The notes under the pieces were generated by a model that did not search any database, was not told the DNA's origin, and saw only the letters and a program-made list of their open reading frames with translations. Shown here in pieces: positions 55,025 through 64,000 of a stretch of 64,000 nt of DNA (within the stretch, counting starts at the first letter, position 1; the number at the start of each line of letters is the position of its first letter). The stretch spans positions 120,551,309 to 120,615,308 of the forward strand of contig OX638368.1 of the NCBI GenBank assembly GCA_951812925.1, read 5' to 3'. The position numbers and the translations under genes were made by a program. This DNA comes from Calliopum simillimum. Its lineage: Eukaryota > Arthropoda > Insecta > Diptera > Lauxaniidae.

Positions 55025-55540
55025 TATATGGTTTCAGAAAAACTATCAAGAAATTCAGGTTGCAACCCCGAAAGATTTTTTACAATTTTAAAAGTTTATC
55101 TCAGCTTTTCTGAAAACAAAAATTTCAATTTTGTCATGAAAGTAAAAGCTAAACAAAATTTTCGAAAACAATCAGGTGGCAACCCTAAAAATTTACGTGG
55201 GATTTTTAGTGTTAGTGTTATATGACTAAGTTTTCATTCTTATTTTTAAAATATATGACTTAAGCAAAACTAACAAAAAAAAAAAAAACAGTTGGCAACA
55301 CCGACAATTTTTGTACAATTTTATAAAAGTGTATTTGAGTGTTACTGAAACTAAAAATTTCAATTAGTCAAAAAAAGTAAGAATCAAATAATATTTTCGA
55401 ATATAACCAAGTGGCAACCCTAAAAACTTATGTTAGTTTTTAAAGAAGTTTATTAAAGCCTTTAAGACAAGTTTTTTTTTTATTAAGAAAATAGCAATTT
55501 AAGTAAAATAAAAATAAAAAACGGTGGCGGCTCTAAAAGA

Positions 55541-56714
55541 TAGAATCACAAGGTTTATGAACATCCCCTAATCATAAAAAGGAAAATTATAGTTCAAGAA
55601 GTCAAATGAATTACCAATAAACAGCATTCTGCCATAAAAGAAGCATTCTCCCGCAGAAATTTTGACAGGAGAATGCTAAAATGGTGTAAAAACAATTAGC
55701 AAATATTTTTAAAAAAACTTGAAACTGGAATTCTAATTGTTCATTAATTTAATTATATAAAGCTTTGATGACCAAACTCAATACTAACGTATTTTGTCAA
55801 TGTATAAAAGCTCATTGAAAGCTTTTGTATTTTGCATAAGCTGTAAGCAAGTGAGGCAGATCTGCTCAACTACTGAAAACGTTGAATGCTTATCTGTGAG
55901 TGAATACTTGTACGGAAAGCTTTTAAGCATAAAAGCTCAAGTGCCCGCGGGCATATTCCTTAGACGTCATTGATCTAAAGTTAAAAGAATACGTATAGTA
56001 ATATAAAAAAACTGAGAGGAAGAATATCACACAATCATGTTCATCACAAAACTTTGAGATTGAATATAACATATTTCGGTGAATCACCCAAATATCATTA
56101 CATTTTTGTATCTTAGATAATTTCCTTTAAAAAATGTGCCTACTAAAAAAAAATTTCGATTTTTGAGGTTATCTAAAGGGAAATTTGTCTTTTGTTGAAA
56201 TCGTCACATGCTTATTTTATATTGCGTTTTCTTCTAATTTTCATTTCTTGTTTGTTGCGTTATTATATGCTTAAAGCTTTCTACAAAATCTATTCTATTG
56301 CTCAATTATCTACGATTTCATTTTTATGATTCATTATTTTGATTTTAAATCTTTCATGATCAGTCATTAAAACGCCAATTGTGTTGACAACTTAACATTG
56401 TCGGAACTGTAGCTGTTGTCTTAATTTCTTATGACATTTATTACAATTTCAACAGAGAGTATTTTTTCCGTCTGCCCTAACGTTTCATTCGTTCGTTCTA
56501 TTAGCCATGTCTTTTTGAAATGATATTTACTTTAAGCTCATTTGTCGCCACAAATTCTCACCTTGTTTTCTTTACTTAATAATAGTTGTTGTTGTTGATA
56601 TAAAAGTTTAATGACTTTTGTTAAAGCTTATGTCATATTTGTTGTAATTATAGCTGGGATTTTCTTTGTGTACATAATACAATTTGCTTGGTTAGTTATT
56701 TTGCTTTATTTAAG
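55541..56714. other. Non-coding stretch upstream of the ADAM exons
   Basis: AT-rich. TTGTTGTTGTTG at 56586-56597. No promoter elements can be named with confidence. Confidence 0.4.
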
Positions 56715-56765
56715 ACTACCCCAAGAGCAACTGGAAACAGCTGCTGTTACTGATAGTTATCTCTG
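56715..56765 (+). CDS. Probable ADAM exon: signal-peptide core (51 bp)
   Basis: After a pyrimidine-rich ...TTTTGCTTTATTTAAG acceptor, the frame reads (x)AC-TAC and on: YPKSNWKQLLLLIVIS, then one base (G). Joined to the CA that opens the next exon it gives Ala, so the protein would continue ...LLLLIVIS-A-HSTFPSD, a good hydrophobic core with a plausible signal-peptidase site after Ala. Splice phase matches exactly (phase 1 out, phase 1 in), and local GC is higher than in surrounding DNA. Against it: the donor GTTGGT is poor, and the start codon must lie in a still earlier exon. A 68-aa hydrophobic frame at 56611-56817 overlaps in another register and is likely a shadow. Confidence 0.42.
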
Positions 56766-56983
56766 GTTGGTTTTGTTACTACAGCGAATTCTAAAGTTTT
56801 TTTCTTATCTTTTGTGAAAATTCTATTTAAAATGTCATTAAAAAGTAATAATATCATTAATTGTTTCTTTTGGGTTCTTATTTACTTTTTATTTCATTTC
56901 TCAGGTCAAATTTTTCGTTTTATCATAATTCTATCTACGTTGTACTAAGTACTAATATATTTTCTTTGTTTGTTTTCTTTCAG

Positions 56984-57114
56984 CACATTCTACATTTCCT
57001 AGTGATGGCGATTTTTTTCCTGCCCTCAATGAGTTTTCCAGTCATTCAGTTATACGCCCACAAATACAACATGGGCGACATAAAAGAAGTATAAGAAGCA
57101 CTTTGGATGTGAAG
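56984..57114 (+). CDS. ADAM metalloprotease, prodomain exon (N-terminal)
   Basis: The TGTTTTCTTTCAG acceptor at 56971-56983 is strong. From 56986 the exon encodes HSTFPSDGDFFPALNEFSSH, SVIRPQIQHGRHKRS and IRSTLDVK, then donor GTATAT (acceptable, not consensus). It ends in phase 0 and joins DGFHVPHITLSY of the next exon, giving the ...LDVKDGFHVPHITLSY text expected just before the conserved ADAM prodomain core. RHKR (57076-57087) is a furin-type site inside the prodomain. One possible N-terminal mature region precedes it. The exon was not visible as a long frame because its frame is open for only 129 bases. Confidence 0.8.
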
Positions 57115-60100
57115 GTATATAGCAATATTTTATGAATAAATTTAATCTAAAAATAGTTTGGTTTTTTAAAAAAAAAAACAAGAACATAAAATTTTGGAGC
57201 TATGTGTTTTCGAACTCAACATAATTTTTAAGTAGCTCTAAAACTTTAGTTTTTACTTATAAATGGAGCATACTCTCCAATTCTGGATGGGTCTGCAGTC
57301 CAGAAAATCGTACAAAAGTGTACAAACATGAAGTTGGTTAAATAAAAGTGTTAAATATGCTAACCTGCCCATATTCTGCCTCGGAAGTTTATATACAAAA
57401 GCAATTCTAAGAAAAATTTTAAAATAATTGTATTAAACTTTCTCTCTTGCTGCTCTCCTTGAGTTGCAAAAAATTAATTAAAATTTAACCACTTTAGAAA
57501 AAATTTGTGTCAGCAAGTGTTGCGCCCATAAGCATGATGGAACTTTTAATATACCCACTACTAATTTGTCGTGCAAAAACTTTGCCACATTTTTAAAAAC
57601 AATTAGAGCTTCATCTCAAATGACGTTTTCTAATTAACTGACTATTTTTTTTTTTTATAAGATTACGTCAACTTGACTACTCACGTACACATAGTGTGAA
57701 GGCTAGAAGAATAAACCGAGCTGGCTAAATGCTATTAACCCACTTGCTATTTTCAAAAGTGTGAACCCACTGACTAACGAATGCTTAATGCTCAGTGAGA
57801 CGATCATCATTATTTGTATGTTGGTCAGTTAGTTAATTAACTTGAAAGGGTGTTGCGACCAACTGAGCAACTGAACGACCAAAGTGTCCGACTATCATTT
57901 ACGCTGAATGAATGTCACATACTGTATTTGTGTAAAAGAGTTTTATCATGTAACAATTTTCCACACCTAAGCAACGGGCATGATAAATTTTAATTGTTCC
58001 ACTTTTCTTGATGTTGATGTTGATGATGATGGTGATGACAAAATAAAATTTGCATGGTTGTCGCATTTGCCAAAGAACAGAACGAGTACTCGTACCAGCT
58101 GTCGCTACTATCTTTGGTTAACAAAATTGAAGTATTTTGGGAGCCGCCTTAAGCCATCATGTTAAAATCAAATTAGCTTCTAATGGATAGCATGCAAGAG
58201 TATCACTCTTAATACTTAGTTGTGATAGGAATAATTACTTTAACAGAGATTTAAGTAGGAGACACATTGATATGATGTTAGTAAGTGTTTGAGGCACAAT
58301 CTATGGATTTGTTTTGTCTTATAAAACCTTTCGAATGGTTTTCACATATTATGAATGATGTTTTTCCTAATAATTTCCGGAAAAATTCGAAAATTGTAGC
58401 AAATAATAAATGACTGCAAATGACGAAAAATAATTAAAAACATGTTTTTTTTTCGTTGGGAAAAAGGTATCTTTTATCCAAAAACTCTAACAGTCTAACC
58501 TTTTGCTCTGGAAGATAAAAAATACAAAATTTTCTTTTGATTGATAATGCGGTTTGCACTGGAAACTGGGCTATAGACACTTAAAAACATAAACGCTCCT
58601 TCTGCAACTGCACTTCTCTAGCTAGAAACAGAAACCCTTTCTTCATTGAAATGAATATTAATATCTTAAACAGATTATACAGTCCTTGACAACCCCCACT
58701 ACCAGGGGGTATTTAAACGGCACAACTACGGACACTTACTGCAGACTACTTCCACAGCTAGACTTCAAAAAATTATTTTGAATGAGAATAGTCATTACGC
58801 GTAGTTTGAGGGTTCTTGAATCCGAATCCGGCCTCAGAAGTGTTCTATCACATCAGGTTTTTTAAATATCCAACCTAAAAGTGGAAAAAAAACGCTATTT
58901 TCGCCTATATTTGAGGTTATGTATCATCGCGAATTTTTTTTTCTTTTCTCTTTTTTAGGAAATTTAGAGTATATTTTATCCTCAACCCTTTAATGCTATC
59001 TGATTTTCCTGTGAAGGGCTGTCGGATAAGCACTTTCATAAAAATTTTACCCGTTCTTAGCTTTTACGATGTTGTCCAAATTACATACATTTCCCTCTAA
59101 GGGAGTTCTACCAATGCACTTCTTTCATGTGACACGTGTGAATAGTTTGTTTTAGGGTTTGTCCATAAAAGACGTCCGCAAAAATTTTATTATTTGAAGC
59201 CTAAGTTTTTCGACTTGGTCTGAGTTCCCTACGCTGTCTCCTTAAAGAACGGGCGCCAAAAGTACGACCGCATTTTTCAGTTTTTTTTTTTTTATATAAA
59301 TAAAAGGTCTTCCGAAAAGTCCCCGGCAGCGGAAGTCTTTCCGAAGGACTCATTTCATGTTATTTAGAAAAATAAACAAATAAATGTACTAAAATTTTAA
59401 GAAATTAAAAATAATTTATAATCAAAAAACTAAGGAAGAAATTGCTTAAAAAGTGTGTTTGAGCATTACTAAAAATTAAGAACACTAAGATCTGGGAAAT
59501 TTTTTCTTAGAATTTAGATTTCATTTGATATAAACTTTTTTTAATTTTAAAGAATCAGTTTTACTTGAGTGCATAAAAGGAAACAAAGTACTTCTTTTTT
59601 AAAGGTATACACTTAGGCTATGTTTAAGGACACTCTCTTTAAATATGAGACTTTTGCTATAAACGGAGTAATTGTTTCTTTGGTTTACCTATCTAAATTT
59701 AAAGCTCAATTGTGCTCAGTCAGTTCGGATTAAAAATTTCAATCGTTTATGGTACGCGTAATCGAACTTCCAACGTTTGCCCTCATTCACGCTCAAAAAT
59801 CAATGATGATTTTGTTCCGGCACGTCCGCCAATAACAATTATACCAACTGACATCCTCTAGAAATAGCTAGAATAAACGTACTTGATGGCTTAACATTTT
59901 ATCTTGACTTGATTAAATATATCGTTTTTTTTTTCTATTGTTCAAAATGTTATAGCACGCTGAGATTATAGTGATAAAACAAAATATGTGAACTTTGACC
60001 TCTACCCCAGGTCAGGTTTAAGTTCAAGTAACTTTTGTTCAGAATAAACTAATTTTGTGGATCATAAAATTATCAAAGCAGAAGATTTTAAAAATAAACT

Positions 60101-60172
60101 TTGCACTGCGACCATAATCTCATACTTTTAACACGAAACCATTTAAATCCAATTTTTATTTTTAAATTGCAG
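57115..60172 (+). other. Intron, ADAM gene (3.06 kb)
   Basis: Phase 0, GT...AG. Contains repeat R2 at 58795-58925 and no other element with clear ends. Frames such as 57980-58165 (Asp-rich DVDVDDDGDD) come from a GATGTTGATGATGATGG simple repeat. Confidence 0.75.
58795..58925 (+). repeat. Repeat R2 fragment
   Basis: GAATCCGAATCCGGCCTCAG, CTATCACATCAGGTTTTTTA, AACCTAAAAGTGG and TTTGAGGTTATGTA follow the order in the left arm of the 45998-47393 inverted repeat, diverged. Confidence 0.6.
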
Positions 60173-60361
60173 GATGGCTTTCATGTCCCTCACATAACAC
60201 TGTCGTATCATCATCAAGGTCAACGCGTCTACGCTGACCTACAGTTGAACGACCAACTACTGCCGAATGAACATTTTTTGCGCTATCAAAATTCTAAAAG
60301 TTCCGGCGGTCATGTTGTACAAAATTTTACCAAGACTGATGTGCAATTGTGTCACTATCAG
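60173..60361 (+). CDS. ADAM metalloprotease, prodomain exon
   Basis: Acceptor TTTTTAAATTGCAG and donor GTAAGT; 189 bp, 63 codons, phase 0 at both ends. It encodes DGFHVPHITLSYHHQGQRVY, ADLQLNDQLLPNEHFLRYQN and ...TDVQLCHYQ. The pattern of a beta-rich opening, a D/NLxLN..LLP..F..Y segment and a closing CHYQG (G from the next exon) is the Pep_M12B_propep signature of ADAM/reprolysin zymogens. The propeptide keeps the metalloprotease latent and assists folding in the secretory pathway. There is one NFT sequon. Among fly ADAMs this is more like Mmd/Meltrin than Kuzbanian or Tace, in my judgement. Confidence 0.92.
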
Positions 60362-60469
60362 GTAAGTAGTCAGCCCAGCAGTGCAGAAATTGATGATATT
60401 CTTTTTTATTTTTTTACCTACTAACATCTATTTGGAATTTTTTTGTTTTTTCACTCTTTATTGCCACAG

Positions 60470-60615
60470 GGCTCCATTCGTGGTAAACCTGATTCGCAAG
60501 TCGCTGTTTCCACTTGCAATGGTGGCGTCAATGGTGTCGTCTTCGATGGCATTGACACATATTTCATACACTCTGGCAGTGATGGACGTCTACAGGATGA
60601 ACATTTTTTATTTCG
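60470..60615 (+). CDS. ADAM metalloprotease, prodomain exon
   Basis: Follows a 108-bp intron (60362-60469; acceptor TTTATTGCCACAG). 48 codons plus two bases, donor GTGAGT, phase 2 out. The protein continues the CHYQ of the previous exon with GSIRGKPDSQVAVSTCNGGV, NGVVFDGIDTYFIHSGSDGR and LQDEHFLF. The CHYQG...S.VAVSTC.GG..G...F....Y.I pattern is diagnostic of the ADAM propeptide. The 116-aa frame at 60381-60731 is a shadow in another register. The residue across the junction to the next exon is CG+A, Arg. Confidence 0.93.
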
Positions 60616-61570
60616 GTGAGTTTTCTATTTATTTTTTATTTCAAGTTTCTATTTATCTACCTTTTTGTTATATCTTTGCACTTGAAAATAAATTTCATAG
60701 TGTGAACTTGAATGTTGTACTGATTAAGTGATAATGGAGTATTGATTACGCTGCTATCGTCGTAAAAATTAGATATCGATTACATTTTAATGCTGACTTT
60801 TTTTTTCAAAACAACTTTCACAGCTGCATAGTGTAGCTAGTAGTAGTCTCATTAAGTTGTCAATTTATCTTAATAATTTGAAAATTTTATCTTGACTTGA
60901 GGCATTTTGTCTTTTTTGTAAACAATTTTGTTTTTTATTGTATTTGACTTGTGCGTCTAGTTTTATCACGTCTACTGCAGTGGCGTGAGTGCAGGTGGGA
61001 GCTGCATGCTTTGAGACTACCTTACCCTTTGAAAAACTACTCTTGTCATAGATGATGTGTGATATGAGTTGGTAAAAGTGCAGGAATTTTAACATTTTTA
61101 AGCTTCTACGCCACTGTCTAATGGGTGCAAAGCACCTTGCGGTAGTAAACAAACAAGTTTATAGAAGCCACTTAAAAAGTCCAGTTTAGTAAACAGTTTG
61201 GTGTTTTCATTATTTTATTTTTTGTTATGTAAGTAACTGTTTTGAATACATATACGCGTTAAATGAGTGTGTAGAAAAATATCTCCCAGCGGGCAATACA
61301 ATCTTCAAAATCATTTCATATGGTAACACAATTTACTTTCAGAAATTAACGATCTTTTGCAACAATGTATACAACTTAATACTGGATTCTGGTTGCTTTA
61401 TTTACAGTACAGAATAGCTTTTAAGCCTTGGGGAAAACATTGGGCACACTAAAATAGAGGGCAATATCTTCTAAAGAAACTATATTCAAATTCTCGCGCC
61501 ATTTTGAATTTTTTGTTTCTGTTTTATATTTTTCAAAAAAAAAAAATATTTTTGTTTAAAAAGACATGAA

Positions 61571-62018
61571 GGGGCTAGTGTGGTCAACTGAAATGGGGCT
61601 AGTGTGGACATGTCCGCAGCAGCTGAAAGGACTCCAGAAATCGTCAGACTATTTCTAAAAGCCGTTCCAAGAAAGTACGTTACTAAAAAAAAAGAACGAC
61701 AGATTCACGTATCCCGATTTACCGGATACCAGCGAAATTTACCGAAATTTAATAGTGGCAAAGCTGCTACAACCACAACAACTTTCGGAAACATCGCGAT
61801 CAGCAAGCTCCGTAAAAGGGGCTAGTGTGTACAAATGTAAGCCTCTTTTAAAATAATTTAATAAAGCATTTATGAAAATAAAAAATCATAACTAATGATG
61901 CAATTATGAAGGCAAGAGGTATAAGTAATCGCTAAAAATTACTTTATTACAAAAATGATATATTTCATATATAATTTTGTAATTATATAAAAATTGTCCA
62001 CACTAGCTCCCCCTCCCC
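61571..62018. mobile_element. Non-autonomous DNA element with repeated GGGCTAGTGTGG motif
   Basis: GGGGCTAGTGTGGT (61571), GGGGCTAGTGTGGACATG (61595), GGGGCTAGTGTGTACAAATG (61818) and an inverted TTGTCCACACTAGCTCCCCC (61994-62013) mark it. The right end CTCCCC is followed by TA (62019-62020). The outer left end is not clean. The pattern of the right end (GGGGAGGGGGAG...GTGGAC) recalls the 509-1397 element. A 73-aa frame (61604-61825) is Lys/Thr rich and unidentified; it could be a transposase remnant. Confidence 0.55.
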
Positions 62019-62950
62019 TACATACATTAATTTGTACAAGATTAAGCTTGAACTGAATCTATCATGCAAAATGTATCACTCTTTGTACAGCAGTTTTTGA
62101 CATCTAAAAAATCATTTTCAAAGTTCTAAAGGTTAAGAGCATGTTTTGTTCACTAGTTTTATTTACTTATTTAAATTAATGGATCATATATATTGACTCT
62201 TTAATTAAAAAGTGCAAAAAATTGTGTAGAAACCAATCTGGATTTGATCTCGATAGCTTTTTTGATGAGTTCAGGGTCGCTGATTCCGAATCTGGCAACT
62301 GTTTATTCCAAAACGCCTAAGATCCGAGTTATCCTTAATTTAAAGTACAGTAAACGCTATTTTCAGACTTATGGCATACATCCAGGAAGTAGTGTAGTTA
62401 ACTTTTGCCAACAGCATCGAATAGCCCTAAGCCTTTACTTAAACCATACCTTATAACTTTTTCATTACATGCATCATCCATTAAAGTAAAAGCATCGAAA
62501 ATCCATGCAAAGGACTTCATTGAATTTGAATGGAGTTAAGATACTTTTACTTCAATAGATGATACCTAGGAAAGTAATGATCCAATTGAATAAGTTAAAG
62601 TTATAGTTTGAGGAAGATACTCAAGGCTATTTGATGCGGTTGGCAAAGTGAACTGCGCTACTTCCTGCATATACGCCATATGTCCGGAAAAAGATAACTC
62701 GGATCTCAGCTTCAGCGACACTGAAAAAGTAGAAAAAAAAAAAACGAGATGCAAGTTGCACAGTGTTATCGTTCGGCAATGACAGCGCACTTTTAGAGGC
62801 GTGTTATCGCTCCTAAAAAAATATATTGAATTCACAAGGATCGAAACCCCCGACTTCCGCTTTATTAGTTAGGCGGCGCTGAAGTTAAAAAAAGAACCGA
62901 GTTAATCGTCAAATGCCAAGTGCTATACTTAACTCTACATATACTGCAAC

Positions 62951-63310
62951 AGGTCATTCAATAAGTCCGTAGGATAAGTAAGAAAAAAACAAAATTTTGA
63001 CAAAACTCGATTTTATTATTCAACATAGTTGCCCTCGAGAGCGATACAACGAGTATAGCGATTTTTCAACTTTTCGATACCACTTTTATATTAAGATTTC
63101 TCTTTTTCGTCAAAATAGGCCTCAGCTGACAGTTTTTTGGATTCTGGTGTGTAAAAGTGAAGCCATGTTTCATCAATTGTCACATATCGACGATAGAATT
63201 CGATTTTATTGCGGTTTAACAGCGGTTTAACACTCCTCTGAAGCATCAATTCGTTTTTGTTTTGGTCGACTGTGAGCTCACGCAGCAGACACTTTGCAAA
63301 GAGCTTTTGC
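62951..63310 (-). pseudogene. Mariner transposase remnant, internally deleted
   Basis: From the minus strand: FAKCLLRELTVDQNKNELML, RNKIEFYRRYVTIDETWLHF and YTPESKK, the middle of a mariner transposase with the first catalytic Asp (TIDETW). After EAYFDEKEKS the text jumps to GIEKLKNRYTRCIALEGNYV and E, the mariner C-terminus with its stop, so the second and third Asp are deleted. A terminal-repeat-like AGGTCATTCAATAAGTCCGT stands at 62951-62971. The upstream end was lost next to repeat R1. Confidence 0.82.
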
Positions 63311-63329
63311 ATACCCAAATTGCAAAATG

Positions 63330-63640
63330 CATATTCAAAATTCGACCACAAAAGTATTAAATAATTTTGGTACTTTTTGGACACTTTTAGTACTTCTCTT
63401 TTGGTACAAAATAGAAAAGCTCATTTATCATCCCTGGTATAATTCAAGCGAAATATAAACAAAACAAAAAACATGAAGTTAGTGCTATACTTTTTGTCTT
63501 TCTCTTTGTGCTTTATCCTTTTTTCATCTCTGTGTGACCGTGCATTTTGTTGTTGTTAATATTGAAAAATTAAAATTTAATTTAATCTGGTTTAAAGTCA
63601 AAATATTAACTTAATTTTAACTTTGTTGTTTTTGACACCT
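63330..63640 (+). repeat. Repeat R1, copy 4 (uninterrupted)
   Basis: CGACCACAAAAGTATTAAAT, TACTTTTTGGACACTTTTAG, GGTACAAAATAGAAAAGCTC, CTCTGTGTGACCGTGCATTT and AACTTAATTTTAACTTTGTTG match copies 1 and 3. It is intact where copy 1 has the 889-bp insertion (GGTA/CAAAATAG at about 63400), so it serves as a natural empty site. Confidence 0.78.
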
Positions 63641-63771
63641 TTTGCTAAAAACTAAGCTTTAATGGTTTAAAGTGTTCTACAAATATGTAATTTGGATATC
63701 ATTTCATACTAAAATAAAAGAAGTATAACAAAATTTATAACACTTACATATTTTCTTTCCTATTTTCCTAG

Positions 63772-63937
63772 ACATTCCGATAAGTTGAATAAAAATACCA
63801 CCTGCGGATATAAAAGCGCACCTGAGGATCATTCGCATGATCATCATAATGATGAAATAGACTGGAACAAACTTGCTGCTGGTAGCATTCCACTTTCAAA
63901 CCACATCGATAGTTCGGAATTTAATCGTATCTTGCGA
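63772..63937 (+). CDS. ADAM metalloprotease, prodomain exon with cysteine switch
   Basis: Acceptor TTTCCTATTTTCCTAG, donor GTAAGT, phase 2 in and phase 0 out. After Arg (CG+A) the 55 codons read HSDKLNKNTTCGYKSAPEDH, SHDHHNDEIDWNKLAAGSIP and LSNHIDSSEFNRILR. The single Cys in NTTCGYK (63803-63805) lies where the ADAM cysteine switch binds the catalytic zinc to keep the enzyme latent. The His/Asp-rich stretch SHDHHNDEID is an odd, charged linker. NRILR probably ends the prodomain near the maturation cleavage; a full RXKR is not present in this exon. Confidence 0.92.
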
Positions 63938-63996
63938 GTAAGTTTTTCTTATCCATACAAAGTCTAAGATGACACGCATTTATTTCATCTTTTCAG

Positions 63997-64000
63997 TACA
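63997..64000 (+). CDS. Probable next ADAM exon (cut by window end)
   Basis: A 59-bp intron (63938-63996) would end in TTTCATCTTTTCAG, an excellent acceptor, and the following TAC A keeps phase 0 (Tyr next). The remainder (metalloprotease with HEXXHXXGXXH, disintegrin, Cys-rich) should follow outside the window. Confidence 0.55.

Larger units (their letters stand above)
53835..55540 (+). repeat. ~116-bp degenerate tandem repeat, interrupted by a transposon
   Basis: The marker GGTGGCAACCC (variants) falls at about 53950, 54067, 55058, 55175, 55291, 55411 and 55523, so spacings are 117 on the left and 117, 116, 119 and 113 on the right. Units share AAAATTTCAATTT, CTGAAA and TTTTACAAAGTTTATTT-like blocks. 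The gap of 991 bases in the middle is the 900-bp DD41D element plus duplicated flanks. At least seven units, strongly diverged. Confidence 0.78.
60616..63771 (+). other. Intron, ADAM gene (3.16 kb)
   Basis: Phase 2, GT...AG. Holds a pogo/Tc1-like MITE remnant (61571-62018), a mariner remnant (62951-63310) and repeat R1 copy 4 (63330-63640). A tRNA B-box-like GGGGGTTTCGATCC lies on the minus strand near 62840-62853. The frame 61604-61825 lies within the MITE. Confidence 0.8.

Noticed and set aside
56611..56817. 68-aa hydrophobic frame as a small membrane protein
   Set aside because: It overlaps, in another register, the better explained 51-bp signal-peptide exon; its hydrophobicity follows from T-rich DNA.
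1..64000. Bacterial operon, phage, CRISPR or toxin-antitoxin content (contaminant or lateral transfer)
   Set aside because: No long intergenic-free frames, no Shine-Dalgarno-spaced gene runs and no direct repeat/spacer arrays; all recognisable proteins are insect transposases, LINE pieces or ADAM exons.

Overview
This window reads as nuclear DNA of an insect, most likely a higher fly (Schizophora), with a tephritid-like fruit fly as the best guess. The reasons are the strongly AT-rich non-coding sequence, short coding exons with GT/AG borders separated by kilobase introns, CAA/CAACAA-rich stretches, and a dense load of Tc1-mariner, hAT, RTE and other non-LTR, and Helitron-like (HINE/DINE-type) repeats. 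I see nothing bacterial or plasmid-like. The species call is an inference; no marker gene is present.

The only convincing host gene is at the right end on the + strand: the 5' part of an ADAM (M12B reprolysin) metalloprotease. Four well supported or likely exons (56984-57114, 60173-60361, 60470-60615, 63772-63937) keep one open frame with matching splice phases. They encode a prodomain with a furin-type RHKR site and a cysteine-switch Cys. A probable next exon begins at 63997, three bases before the window ends. A 51-base exon at 56715-56765 may carry the signal-peptide core, and its phase fits. A short signal-peptide-like ORF at 44234-44377, behind a UTR-like A/C-rich stretch, is a weaker candidate for a 5' exon. 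The catalytic domain lies beyond the window.

The rest (about 1-56 kb, and the two 3-kb introns of the ADAM gene) is non-coding sequence built by layers of transposons. Recognisable: a 30.8-32.0 kb Tc1-mariner element (DD37D/maT-like) with an almost intact transposase that has lost its third catalytic Asp; three DD41D (rosa-like) transposase remnants (16.9, 50.7 and 54.1 kb); two mariner remnants (12.6 and 63.0 kb); a hAT element at 32.3-34.3 kb with a DD37E Tc1-like element nested inside it; a TA-flanked pogo-like remnant at 0.5-1.4 kb; several hAT-type MITEs, some with clear 8-bp target duplications; many foldback (long inverted repeat) elements; two LINE fragments; and at least seven copies of a Helitron-derived (HINE-like) family with ~141-bp central tandem repeats, a GTCT/CTGG-type microsatellite, subterminal inverted repeats and a 3' stem-loop followed by CTAG.

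Several insertions fall into copies of other repeats whose uninterrupted relatives are also in the window, so insertion order and target sites can be read directly. I did not find an operon, CRISPR array, toxin system or other clearly new gene system. The most notable material is the HINE architecture, the nested transposons, a 1.4-kb nested double inverted repeat containing a tRNA-like sequence, and the cryptic small exons of the ADAM gene.
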